From assembly GCF_016807185.1 (NCBI RefSeq), contig NZ_JAEVYN010000001.1, positions 2,434,685 to 2,498,684 on the forward strand: DNA of 64,000 nt, read 5' to 3'. Shown piece by piece: positions 27,535 to 36,553 of the stretch. Numbering within the stretch: the first letter of the stretch is position 1; each line of letters starts with the position of its first letter. The notes below the pieces were generated by a model, which was given only the letters and a program-made list of their open reading frames with translations, was not told where the DNA came from and did not search any database. A program made the translations under genes and the position numbers. This DNA comes from Leptolyngbya sp. Cla-17 (GTDB lineage Bacteria > Cyanobacteriota > Cyanobacteriia > Leptolyngbyales > Leptolyngbyaceae).

Positions 27535-28458
27535 ATGACCTACGAGCAACTTAGCCAACTTAAACCCGGAGCTTTCAAACGTCGATGTGGGGTTCACCTT
27601 GAAACGTTTGAGCAGATGGTAGCAATATTGCGTCCCGATCTTGACCGCAGGGGAAAACGGGGTGGACAGTGCAAATTAAGCGTAGAAGACCAATTGTTGG
27701 TCGTACTTGAATACTGGCGAGAATACCGGACACAGTTTCATATCGCCACCACGTGGGGGATGAGCGAGTCAGCCGTATGTCGATTGATTCAAAAGGTGGA
27801 AGGATTATAGCGGTTCTCTGTCGGATGAGGTGCAGTTGGGACAAAGCGGGGAAGGGATTTGAGGCTCTAGTTTGCACCTCACGGGAGCCGGAAACGCTAT
27901 ATTGACCAATTCAGACCAGTTTCGGCTACCCGGCAAAAAGCAACTCTACCAGAATGCCAGTACTTGGAGCGTAGTGGCAGTGGATGTGACTGAAAGCCCC
28001 ATTGAGCGTCCCCAAAAAAACAGCGAGGCTACTACAGCGGCAAGAAAAAGCGGCATACCCTAAAAGCTCAAGTGGTAGTCAATCAAGCGACTGGACAGAT
28101 TATCTGCACAGCCTTTGGCAAAGGGCGAGTCCATGACTTTCGCTTGTTCAAGCTCCATCGCCTGCCGATGCTGCCGGAGCAGTTGTGTTTAGCGGACAGA
28201 GGCTATCAGGGTATGGCAAAGCTACATCCCTGTAGTTGCACTCCAACCAAAAAGCCCCGTAAAGGCAAATTGAGCAAAGCTGAGCGGCAGCACAACCGCA
28301 CTCTAGCCCGATTACGAGTGGTCGCTGAGCATGTGAATCGGAAGCTCAAGATTTTTCGGATTCTCGCTGAACGGTATCGAAATCGACGCAAGCGCTTCGG
28401 GTTGCGCTTCAACCTGATTGCGGCGATCATCAACTGTGAACTTTCGCTCTCTTCTTGA
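27535..28458 (+). pseudogene. IS5-family transposase, split by MITE and a frameshift site
   Basis: ORF1 begins MTYEQLSQLKPGAFKRRCGV with GGAGGA upstream and holds the helix-turn-helix (AVCRLIQKVEGL). A 92-base MITE breaks it at 27808; the frame resumes at 27902 (LTNSDQFRLPG). At 28014-28021 the codons CAA AAA AAC form an A-AAA-AAC slippery heptamer; a -1 shift leads into KKQRGYYSGKKKRHTLKAQ and then LCLADRGYQGMAKLH and NRRKRFGLRFNLIAA, the DDE-domain C-terminus. The frameshift is likely programmed and the MITE is the lethal damage. Confidence 0.82.
27808..27899. repeat. 92-bp MITE inside the IS5 transposase gene
   Basis: The ends are inverted repeats of about 27 bases: TAGCGGTTC...TGAGGTGCA at the left, and TAGCGTTTC...TGAGGTGCA read inward from the right. 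The inner nine bases match perfectly. TA is duplicated on both sides (27806-27807 and 27900-27901). Excision with one TA rejoins the transposase as KVEGLLTNSDQFRLP, colinear with KVEDLLVKCGKFRLP of the other IS5 copy at 33.7 kb. TA targeting and the TAGCG ends suggest mobilisation by an IS630/Tc1-type transposase. Confidence 0.82.
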
Positions 28459-29584
28459 TTCACGCAAGAGTTCTATTGTATTTGATGCCCTCGCGCTGAA
28501 ACTTAAGCGGCACCGAAACCGACTTGGGTCGAACCAGAAACCCATCATTGATGGCATCTTCTAATTCGTAAAGGTCGGTGGGTACGCCAGCTTCCAGATT
28601 AAAAAGACTGTAGGTGTTGCGATCGATTTCGTCCTTAGGCGTAGCAGTCAGCCCCACCAGGAGAGAATCAAAATACTCAAAGATGGCGCGATATTTTTGA
28701 TAGACCGAGCGATGCGCTTCATCGATCACAATCAGATCAAAGTGACCGACACCAAATTTACGTTGCCCATTGCCGACTTCATTAATCAACCCCATCATGG
28801 TGGGATAGGTGGAGACGTAGACTCGTCCTTCTGTGTTCTTTTCGGTCACGAGATTGACTGGACTGGAGGCGGGCAGTTGTTTTTTGAAAACATTCGCGGC
28901 TTGATTTACTAGCGCAACGCGATCGGCGAGAAACAAGACTCGCTTGACCCAGTTGCAACGCATGAGCAAGTCGCAGAGAGCGATCACGGTGCGGGTTTTG
29001 CCTGCGCCTATTGCCATCACAAGCAGGGCTTTCCGCTCATTGTGGCGCTCGAACTCTTCGCTAATTCGCCGAACCGCACGGGTTTGGTAATACCGTTCGA
29101 CGATCGTGTCGTTGATATCTGTAGTCAGGAGCGATCTACGGGTGGTGCAGCGCTGAATCATCAGATCCAATTCTGGCTTTTTGAAAAAGCCCTGCATTAG
29201 ACGGGGAGGATAGCTGGCATCATTCCATAGCCAATGCTGGTAGCCGTTGGTGTAGAAGATGATTGGGCGCTGACCAAACTGCTGCTCTAGGCAGTCGGCG
29301 TAGAGTTTTGCCTGTTGTTGCCCGACCTGGGGGTCGCGGCGGGTGCGTTTGGCTTCGACCAATGCTAGCGGTTTGCCATCATCACCCCAGAGGACATAAT
29401 CGACAAAGCCTTTGCCCTATGCGGTCGGCATCCCCTGCACAGGGAATTCACGGTCTTTGGATTGATCCAGTGACCAGCCTGCTTCTTTAAGTAAGAGGTC
29501 AATGAAGTAGTCGCGAGTCTGGGCTTCGGAATAGTCATGGGTGTCGGGTTGAGCCGTATTTGCCGCGGTCGTGTTCTAGAGTTG

Positions 29585-30360
29585 TTGTTTCAGGTTAGAT
29601 AGGTAAGCCAAACTCATAACGGTTAAGGAACAGTCCAATCACAATGTCATGCATCACAACGGACTTGGAAAAGCAAATGGTTTTGCGAGTCAGTCGTTTA
29701 ATGCGAGTGCGTAAAGTTAAATGCTTGCGCTCAATCTTCTGAGTATTACGTTTACCCACCGTGTGAAGAGTTGGATCGAGGTGTCTTTCATAAGCTCCCC
29801 AACCATCGGTGTAAAACTGCATAATCCCGAATGGTTCTAACAAGATTTTCAGCTGGATAAATGCCTCATCTTGATGCGATGCTAAGACATAAGCCAATAC
29901 GGTGCCACTCGCATGGTCAATGGCGTGCCACAGCCATCGTTGTTGTGCTTTAGACTCAACAAAACTCCACATTTCATCGGCTTCTGCTTCTGTATCCTCC
30001 CACTGGCAGAGCTTGACGATGTTTTGAGTAGGTTCTAGTTCAGCGAGTTTAGCTGCATTCACCGCTTTGAGTTGACACTCCTTTTTTTTAACTCCTTAGT
30101 CACGGTAGTCGGGCTAATGTGAAGCACACGGGCCGTATCTCAGATGCCACTCCCATTCATCGCCATATCGCTAATTTGCTGCTTGACTTCACGCACATAT
30201 CCCGGATGTTTGTATTGCAAAATAAAAGTGCGCCGATGGCACTGGGAGTTTTGACAAAAGTAGCGCTGTTTGCCATCTGGAGTGGTGCCGTGTTTGATCA
30301 CTTCGACTCCATCACATTGAGGGCAGTGAATCGGCTCTAGAACCATGCTTGAGTCTCCGC
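29585..30360 (-). mobile_element. IS1-family element, degenerate
   Basis: The two reading frames below identify an IS1-family copy abutting the hsdR 5' part. I could not define its terminal inverted repeats, so the limits are approximate. Confidence 0.65.
29595..30346 (-). pseudogene. IS1-family transposase (InsA-InsB), with internal TGA
   Basis: InsA-like part from 30346: MVLEPIHCPQCDGVEVIKHG with zinc-finger cysteines (CPQC, CQNSQC) and a helix-turn-helix interrupted by TGA at 30140-30142 (MNGSGI stop DTARVLHIS). A run of eight A on the minus strand at 30082-30089 is the expected -1 frameshift site, leading into the InsB part (29595-30062): CQWEDTEAEADEMWSFV, FYTDGWGAYERHL, KRNTQKIERKHLTLRTR. 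The TGA should make this copy inactive. Confidence 0.8.
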
Positions 30361-30603
30361 AATCTTTGAGTCCTCTATCAGAGTAATCTTTGTTATCAAT
30401 AGCAACAAGTTTGAAACATTACCGGACGAGTCTTCAAGGCTTTCAGATGCTAAGCAGTATTCGCCATCAGTTCTCAAAACTTGGGAAAAACCCAAATAAT
30501 GTAGAACTCGACACCTGTGCTACCAGCTTTAGATGCGCTATAGCTTATTCTCACCAGCGTTCCTTTAAAGTCAACCCTGCTCAAGAACTCATACCAATTT
30601 AAG
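30361..30603. other. Unassigned segment between IS1 and IS630 copies
   Basis: About 240 bases with no recognisable gene or repeat. It is either a scrap of the original chromosome beside hsdR or the outer ends of the two flanking elements. Confidence 0.3.
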
Positions 30604-31481
30604 TTGAATACAAGGCAAAAGGGGCAGACTGAGAAAAGTCGTTTAGTAGGTTTACTAATAGTTGGTGTCACGTCAATTGATGTGAAGGAAGGTTTGAGCG
30701 AGTTGAGCGAACAGTTGCGTCAAGCTGAAACGCCAAGTGCCAAAGAACGATTACAAGTGCTTTACTGGCTCAAACAAGACCCGGCACCCAGCATCAGTGC
30801 CATTGCTAAGGGTGTTGGGAAACATCGAAACACGGTGCAAACATGGCTATCCAACTACCGAGAGGGTGGGGTGGAAGGGATGTTCAAAATCAAGAAATCG
30901 CCAGGGGGCGTACGAGTCATTCCTCAATGGGCAGAGACGGCTTTAGGCAGGCGGTTGCAAGAACTCAATCACGGCTTCAGCAGTTATGGAAAAGTGCAGC
31001 AGTGGTTGGCCGAAACGCTGGGGATAGAGGCAGAGTATCATGCGGTCTACCAGATGACCCGCTACCGACTCAAAGCGAAACTCAAGGTTGCCCGTCCTCA
31101 GAACTGCAAGCAGGACAGTGTGCAGCGAGAGGCTTTTAAGCAAACCATTGCAGATGCCCTGAACCTGCTGAGCCAGTACACTCACCGGGTGGGGCAACAT
31201 GAGCGCCCCATTCGCTACTTTGCTCAGGATGAGATCCGGTTTGGACTGCATACCTTCATCGGACGGTTGATAACGGCTTGTGGGGTCAAACCGATTGGGC
31301 AGTGGCAATGGTTGTTCAAAGCATTCTGGCTATACGGTGCAGTGGAGTCGGCAACAGGAGAGTCCTTCTTTCTGCAATTCTCTCACGTGGATACAGTGTG
31401 CTACCAATGGTTCCTGGATGAGTTTTCTCAAGCTTATCCCCATAGCCTCAACATTCTTCAAGTGGACAACGGACGGTTTCA
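30604..31481 (+). pseudogene. IS630-family transposase (copy A), 3' end cut by IS701
   Basis: An N-terminal helix-turn-helix region (SAIAKGVGKHRNTVQTWLSNY) and the first two acidic residues of the DDE triad (YFAQDEIRFGL and LQVDNGRFH) are present. After DNGRFH at 31481 the frame enters the left end of an IS701-family element, and the PPYSPELNP-E block with the third acidic residue is missing. The missing part is not found on the other side of the IS701 stack. The start codon is uncertain (TTG at 30604). Confidence 0.8.
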
Positions 31482-31525
31482 TCCCTCATTTGTTACTTTA
31501 GCGAGAGAGTTTAAGGTGAGGACGG

Positions 31526-31965
31526 TCAAGCCGCTTGCGGGAGAGGGATTAGAGCTATTCGGAACGTATTCATCCAGTCCATCAATTGATGAAGTGCACG
31601 CTTGAGTCCCGGCATCGGAAATACCTGTAACCAGACTTCTAACCATCCCCAACACCAATAGGGTCGTAGATTGTTCAACGCACTCTTCCAAGTTGTTCCA
31701 AGTTCCCAGTGCGGATGCTGAGTAAACGGCACTGGCGTTGCTGTTGCCTGAGGTGTTTTATTCGTGTGACTTTGCAGTTTCTGCCTGAATGCATCGGCGT
31801 GGATGCTGACAAGCAAATAGGCACTAAACACGATTTCCCCCCAGCGTTCAATGCTGTTGTAGTCGGTTAAGCGATAATCGTGCCAGCCCAGTTGATGCTT
31901 AACTTGCTTGAAGCCATACTCAATCCAAGTTCTCAGACTGTACTGAGTTGCAACACTGAGCAATA
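31526..31965 (-). pseudogene. IS701-A transposase, C-terminal part
   Basis: Reads LLSVATQYSLRTWIEYGFKQ and HQLGWHDYRLTDYNSIERWGE, the C-terminal DDE region of IS701 transposases (compare RTWIEYGLKQAKDALGW in copy B). Joined to the piece at 35623-36489 with one TA removed it reads NLEGNILLLSVATQYSLR in frame. Confidence 0.85.
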
Positions 31966-32277
31966 GACCTCCTGCATAAATCATGAGGCATGTGCCAATT
32001 CGCAGTTCAACAAGCCAGCGATCAGATTTAAGCGTAAGCCAAACCGCTTTCTACGATTACGATAACGTCCTGAAAAGATGCGGAAGATCTTGAAGCGGCG
32101 AATCACATGTTCAACTCGCACCCGCAGTCGTGCTAAAGCTCGGTTATGCTGCTTTTCGTCTTGTGACAGCGGTTGTTTGCGAGGTTTTTTGGTCGGAGTA
32201 CAAGCGCCAGCGTGAAGTTTAGCAAAGCCTTGGTAGCCTCGGTCAGCTAAACACAATTGCGAGCAGACAAACGGTAA

Positions 32278-33414
32278 TATGAAATCCGGCTAAGTAGTTA
32301 TCGTTAAGCATTAGCTTCCTGCCACCAGTGAAAATGAGTCAGACCTCGAATAAATTCGTGCTGTTTAAGCAGTGCACAGCAGCGGTCACAGAGTACTTGT
32401 TCAAGGTCTTCAATCTTCTCAAAGATACGATTTACAATCGGTTCATCCAAAATTGACCACAGGCGTTCTGCGGGCTGTAACTCAGGTGAATAGGGGGGGA
32501 GAAATTCCAGGTGCAAACCTTCGGGTAATACTACCTTGTCACTCGTGTGCCAACCCGCTTGGTCAACGCTCAATAAAACATGTTTGTGCTGACCCAATCC
32601 AAAATGCTGAGCAAAATCTGCTAAGACTCGATTGAACAAGTCGATGTTGACTTTGGGCATGATCCACCAGTACGTCTCGCCGGAGGCAGGATGAACAAAA
32701 CCGTAGACCCAGACCCACTCATAACGCCACTGCACTTTAGCAATTGGGTTTTCCCACCAAGGCACCCAGATGCGCCGCAGCACGGGCTTGAGACCGATTC
32801 GATGTTCATCCATTGCCCAGAGTTGAATCTCTGCCTGAGGATACTGCTGACGCAACTGCTCTACTCGCACGGGCAGTTTTTTTTCCAGGCTTCCTGTTCT
32901 TGCGGGTCTTGCTGCTGATGCTCAGGGCGCGGCACTCGCAGGCGAAACTCCATCTGCTTGAGGTATTCCCACCCTCGCTGAGGCGACACTGGACGCTCGA
33001 GCACTCGACTCATCCAATCGGCAACCTTGCGTCCATTCCACAAGCCGTTTTCAGTCGTAGGCGTTGCAATCGCTTGCAGGAGTTGGGCTTGTTGAACTTC
33101 ATCGAGTAAAGGTTCGGCTCCACAATTGTGCTGCCGACCATCCCCCACACTTGCTTCTCCCTTTCGATTGTAGCGATTGGCTATCACCCGTATCCAGCGC
33201 AACGAATACCCTGTCACCTCGCGCACCTCTGCCGTCCGCTTGTCCTTCGCCAGTAGCCACAGAATTTGGTACTGACTACGTTCGATCCCCTCTTTCGCTT
33301 GACGATACCGCTCCTCCAATTCTTCACAACTGAGATGAGGCTCAAGGGTTAGGCGTTTGGGCATAGGACTTTCTAGGCTAACTTTATGCAGTAAGTTTAC
33401 ACCCGGATTTCATA
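32278..33414 (-). mobile_element. IS630-family element C, inserted in IS5-B
   Basis: The ends TATGAAATCCGG (32278 inward and 33414 inward) are inverted repeats. TAA flanks both sides (32275-32277 and 33415-33417); IS630 elements target TA, so the true duplication may be TA or TAA. 1137 bases. Closely related to copy D at 51919. Confidence 0.85.
32304..33364 (-). CDS. IS630-family transposase (copy C), two frames joined at an A-run
   Basis: The N-terminal frame (33364-32861) starts MPKRLTLEPHLSCEELEERY and ends QEAWKKNCPCE. The C-terminal frame (32870-32304) supplies the DDE triad: LWAMDEHRIGL, LLSVDQAGWH and PPYSPELQPAERLW. The frames meet at TGG AAA AAA AAC (eight A near 32878-32885). A -1 shift on A-AAA-AAC gives WKKKLPVRVEQL, matching copy D, which has nine A and is read in one frame. 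A programmed shift is plausible, so the element may be active. Confidence 0.78.
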
Positions 33415-34029
33415 TAAACGACTGCGCTTGAGCAGCTTAAAGTCGTGCGTTCTGCCAGTAGCAACTGCGGTACAAATGATTTGCCCGGTGTCAAACTCCG
33501 CCACCACCTGTGCTTTCAGGGTGTGGCATTTTTGTTTACCCCTGTAGTAGCGTTTCTGTTTTTTCTAGGGCGCTCGATTTCTATCTCTCCCACATCGACC
33601 ATCATCACCTTCCACTCCCAACCGGCTTGGTACAACTGCCGCTGACTCGGTAGCCGGAACTTGCCACACTTGACCAAAAGGTCTTCCACTTTTCGCACAA
33701 TTCGCCCCACTGTGGTCTCGTGCAATCCCCAACTCACCCCGATGTGAAACTGGCTGCGATACTCTCGCCAATATTCCAATGCCACCAGCATTTGGTCTTC
33801 CACACTCAGTTTGGCTTGTCCACCCTTGCGTCCTCGTCGGTCTAGAGCAGGGCGCACCACCTCGACCATCGCACTGAATGTTTCACGACTCACGCCACAT
33901 AAGCGTTTGAACTTAACACCTGAAAGAGACTCTAACTCTCGGTACGGCATCGCTACTTCTCCTGACTTGATCCTTGCTTGGTTCTACCCCATTAAGTAAC
34001 CCTCGATCACTAACTGTCACACTGTTTTG

Positions 34030-34271
34030 CTATTCGTGCAGGAGACATCATGAGCGATTGCTCACACCCTGGGATGAAAGTGGTAACGTCAGATGAACTG
34101 GTTTAGAGGTCGAATTGGAACTAGTGCCAATCAGCCTGAGCAGGAGACTGACCGTACCCGCCCTTGGGACACCCATTTGTGCATTTCGCCGACTGCGAGA
34201 CAGCACGCAAAGCAGGATCAATTAACGACATGGCGGGTGAACCAGCTTAACCCTAATCAAGGAGAAGCCTG
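34030..34271 (+). ncRNA. Putative IS110 bridge-RNA region (left-end noncoding)
   Basis: The 240 bases upstream of the IS110 transposase contain no ORF but have several self-complementary stretches, such as AGCGATTGCTCACACC near 34053. In IS110 elements (IS621 and relatives) this region encodes the bridge RNA that pairs with donor and target DNA. Assignment is by position and family only; the two guide loops could not be defined. Confidence 0.5.
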
Positions 34272-35600
34272 ATGCAAGTCACCCATGAGCGCTGCGCTGG
34301 AATTGATGTTCACAAAAAGACGGTCGTGGTCTGTTGCTTAAGTTTGGATATGAATGGGAAACCGCAGCGCGAAACCCGCACCTACGGTACGACCATCCGC
34401 GAGTTGTTAAATCTGTGCGACTGGCTATCGAGTAGCGAGATCACGCACATTGCCATGGAAAGTACAGGGGAATATTGGAAACCCGTGTACAACGTATTGG
34501 AGAGCAGCTTTGAGGTGATAGTCGTGAACTCGCATCACTTCAAGCAAGTACCTGGACGCAAAACCGATGTCAAAGATGCCGAGTGGTTAGCCGAGCTACT
34601 GAGCTATGGACTCGTCCGTGGCAGTTTTATTCCACCCCTGCCCCAACGTGATTTGCGCGACTTGACCCGCCAGCGCACGACGCTGATTCGCGAACGCGCG
34701 AGTGTCATCAATCGCCTGCAAAAAGTGTTGGAATGGGCAAATCTGAAGCTGGCATCGGTGGTCAGTGACATCGGGGGAGTCTCGTCGCGCGCCATACTCA
34801 AAGCACTGGTGGCAGGAGTTGAAGACCCAGAAGCCCTCGCTGAACTTGCCAGAGGACGCATGCGATCCAAGCAAGCCGAACTGATTGCAGCGCTCTCGGG
34901 TCGAGTGCGGGACCATCATCGGTTCTTGATCCAAATGCATCTCGACCATCTAGAGTTTCTCGACCGCCAGCTCAAACCGTTTGACGCGCGAATCGAGCAG
35001 TTGATTGAGCAGCACATGCCTCCGGTCGAAGTCCTCGTTCCGGCGGCTGAATCCAAGCCTCAGACAGATTCTTCCTCTGACCTGCCGTTGGCGTGGCAGC
35101 AAGCGATGCCGTTGCTCGACAGCATTCCGGGAATCGCCCGTCACAGTGCTCAACTGCTGCTGGCAGAAATCGGGAGTGATATGCGACGCTTTCCCAGCGC
35201 CGCGCATCTGTGTAAGTGGGCTGGGGTTTGTCCGGGCAATCATGAGAGTGCGGGCAAACAATACTCTGGCAAAACTCCACCCGCAAATCGCTGGTTGCGA
35301 AGCATCTTGGTACAAATGGCAAATGCTGCTGTGCGCTGCAAAGCCTCCCATTTTGCTACGGTCTATCGCCGACTTGCGTCCCGTCGGGGACACAAACGCG
35401 CCATTGTTGCCGTCGCCCACCGCCTGTTGATTGCGGTCTATCACATCCTCAAACAACACCAACCCTACCGCGACTACCGCACTACCGATTCGGGGCAACG
35501 CACCCAACACCAACTGCTCCAAACCTTGCAGCACCGGATAGAGCGGTTGGGATATCAGGTTCAATTAACGCCCCTTACCGCCCCTCAACCACCGAGCTAG
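34272..35600 (+). CDS. IS110-family transposase (DEDD recombinase)
   Basis: 442 residues, apparently intact. The RuvC-like N-terminal domain has GIDVHKKTVVV (Asp), MESTGEYWKPVY (Glu) and RKTDVKDAEWLAELL (Asp-Asp), the DEDD set. The C-terminal Tnp20 domain has SIPGIARHSAQLLLAEIG and CPGNHESAGK with the conserved serine. AAGGAGAAGCCTG precedes the ATG. Family members move by bridge-RNA-guided recombination. Confidence 0.9.
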   Translation: MQVTHERCAGIDVHKKTVVVCCLSLDMNGKPQRETRTYGTTIRELLNLCDWLSSSEITHIAMESTGEYWKPVYNVLESSFEVIVVNSHHFKQVPGRKTDVKDAEWLAELLSYGLVRGSFIPPLPQRDLRDLTRQRTTLIRERASVINRLQKVLEWANLKLASVVSDIGGVSSRAILKALVAGVEDPEALAELARGRMRSKQAELIAALSGRVRDHHRFLIQMHLDHLEFLDRQLKPFDARIEQLIEQHMPPVEVLVPAAESKPQTDSSSDLPLAWQQAMPLLDSIPGIARHSAQLLLAEIGSDMRRFPSAAHLCKWAGVCPGNHESAGKQYSGKTPPANRWLRSILVQMANAAVRCKASHFATVYRRLASRRGHKRAIVAVAHRLLIAVYHILKQHQPYRDYRTTDSGQRTQHQLLQTLQHRIERLGYQVQLTPLTAPQPPS

Positions 35601-35622
35601 TCCTCTATTTTCAAAGCAGGTC

Positions 35623-36489
35623 TAAGATGTTGCCTTCTAGGTTGGTCATGATGAACCAACTGTCTGCTTTATCTGGGTTATCGGTGCTGCCTTTGGTGAT
35701 CTGGTAGTAGCACACTGTGCGGCGATGTCCAAAGATGATTTCCCGAATGTGACGACGTTCGCTCGGATGCTCTGCTAACGGTTGGTCATAAGCGCGCCAT
35801 CGGTTGTAGCGCACTCGTTGCCCCTTTGCCATCAACACTCCATGATTCGAGCGAATTGCGACGATGTACGGCAAATTCAACTTCTCTAACGCTCGGATCA
35901 CCGCTTCACTTTCGCCATACAAGCTATCGGCTAACACCCGCTCAATCACAAACCCCAAGGCTTGGATCTCGTGAATGATTTGCACCGCTAACTGCGGTTT
36001 GCTCTGGTACTCATCACTCGCTTTGAGTCGAGATTTAGGTTTATAGATTTTGAACAACAACGGGTAGGTGATGTTCAAGGCCACGGCATAAGCATTGACG
36101 CTGACTATGCCATTGGCGGTCTTGCCGAGATTGCCGATGTATTGTTTCGCCACATAGTCTGTGGTTTCTCCTTTCTTGACATCACCCGTTTCATCGATGC
36201 ATAAGCTGATGGGTCGGGTGCCAATTTGTTGCCCAATCAGGTGCAGTCGAATGGCTCGAACTTGAGCGACATCCCACACCGCATCGCGCAAAAAGTGATG
36301 CAAACTTTGTCCATCTTTCAGACCATTGAGTTTGGCGATCTCGGGTAACGTTTTGCGCGGTAGCGGACTCATAATGCCCAGGTGCAACCACTTAAAGCAT
36401 TCATACAACCGCACATCCTCAAACATCGAGCGGTAAAGCAGACAATACTCGTCAATGAAGCTGACTGTAGCGATAGGTGGGCGTAACAT
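35623..36489 (-). pseudogene. IS701-A transposase, N-terminal part
   Basis: Starts MLRPPIATVSFIDEYCLLYR, contains LCIDETGDVKKG (first DDE Asp) and VLADSLYGESEAV (second Asp) and runs to NLEGNIL, where IS5-B interrupts it. The remaining part lies at 31526-31965. Aligns throughout with IS701-B. Confidence 0.87.
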
Positions 36490-36553
36490 GATCTCAACCT
36501 GAACACAGCTACTTCTAGCTTATTTTGTTCTCGCTAAAGTAACAAATGAGGGA

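Larger units (their letters stand above)
27479..28473 (+). mobile_element. IS5-family element A, inserted in hsdR
   Basis: The ends are imperfect inverted repeats: GACCTCTTGCGTGAAT at 27479-27494, and its near copy GAACTCTTGCGTGAAT read inward from 28473. TA is duplicated at 27477-27478 and 28474-28475. Removing the element with one TA restores the hsdR frame as GIKYNSYLSEDEKEQ, which proves a clean insertion. The element is 995 bases including a 92-base MITE, so about 900 natively, normal for the two-ORF IS5 subgroup. Confidence 0.88.
26868..29600 (-). pseudogene. hsdR: Type I restriction enzyme R subunit, disrupted
   Basis: Three minus-strand pieces read as one HsdR-like protein. 29600-28474 gives DYFIDLLLKEAGWSLDQ, LVEAKRTRRDPQVGQQQ, the Walker A-like AIGAGKTRTVIALCDLL and the DEAH box VIDEAHRS. 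27476-27092 continues with LSEDEKEQWDELDW to the helicase segment IISVDMLDTGI-like. 27060-26868 is a frame-shifted C-terminal scrap (TEVAAMNLNNFII). Damage seen: an amber codon before GKGFVDYV (near 29418), another TAG near 29577, an IS5 insertion at 27479, and a frame break after DTGI. No hsdM or hsdS is nearby. The gene cannot work. Confidence 0.88.
31981..33950 (-). pseudogene. IS5-B transposase, split by IS630-C
   Basis: The 5' part (33950 down to 33415) starts MPYRELESLSGVKFKRLCGV and has an A-AAA-AAC slippery site in AGA AAA AAC near 33565, leading to KQKRYYRGKQKCHTLKAQVV. The 3' part (32277 to 31981) gives LCLADRGYQGFAKLH and RNRRKRFGLRLNLIAG. With IS630-C and one TAA removed, the join reads RSRLPFVCSQLCLADRGYQG in frame. 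Confidence 0.85.
34000..35600 (+). mobile_element. IS110-family element inserted in IS5-B
   Basis: The transposase gene ends at 35600, only about 22 bases before the IS5-B end, while about 270 noncoding bases precede it. That asymmetric layout, with a long left end and no terminal inverted repeats, is typical of IS110. The left junction lies near 33990-34005, where IS5-like upstream sequence stops; it cannot be fixed exactly because IS110 makes no clear target duplication. Confidence 0.72.
31966..35622 (-). mobile_element. IS5-family element B, inserted in IS701-A and itself interrupted twice
   Basis: The ends GACCTCCTGCATAAAT (31966 inward) and GACCTGCTTTGAAAAT (35622 inward) are imperfect inverted repeats. 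TA is duplicated at 31964-31965 and 35623-35624. It contains an IS630 element (32278-33414) within its transposase gene and an IS110 element upstream of that gene. It is a relative of IS5-A in hsdR. Confidence 0.82.
31482..36553 (-). mobile_element. IS701-family element A, carrying nested insertions
   Basis: The terminal inverted repeats are 25 bases and identical: 31482-31506 (begins TCCCTCATTTGTTAC) and the reverse complement at 36529-36553. Without the inner insertions the element is about 1.41 kb, close to the intact IS701 copy B (1.39 kb). Its transposase gene is split at 31965/35623 by an IS5 element. The outer flanks are two unrelated IS630 copies and show no matching 4-base target duplication, so the neighbourhood was rearranged after insertion. 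Confidence 0.85.

Noticed and set aside
34021..34050. TGCAGGAGAC near 34040 as the right end of IS5-B
   Set aside because: It resembles the left end (CCTCCTGCA), but the sequence ending at 35622 gives a better inverted repeat, a TA duplication and exact frame restoration of IS701-A.
34950..35564. 204-codon minus-strand frame
   Set aside because: It is the antisense of the intact IS110 transposase; composition and motifs support the plus strand.
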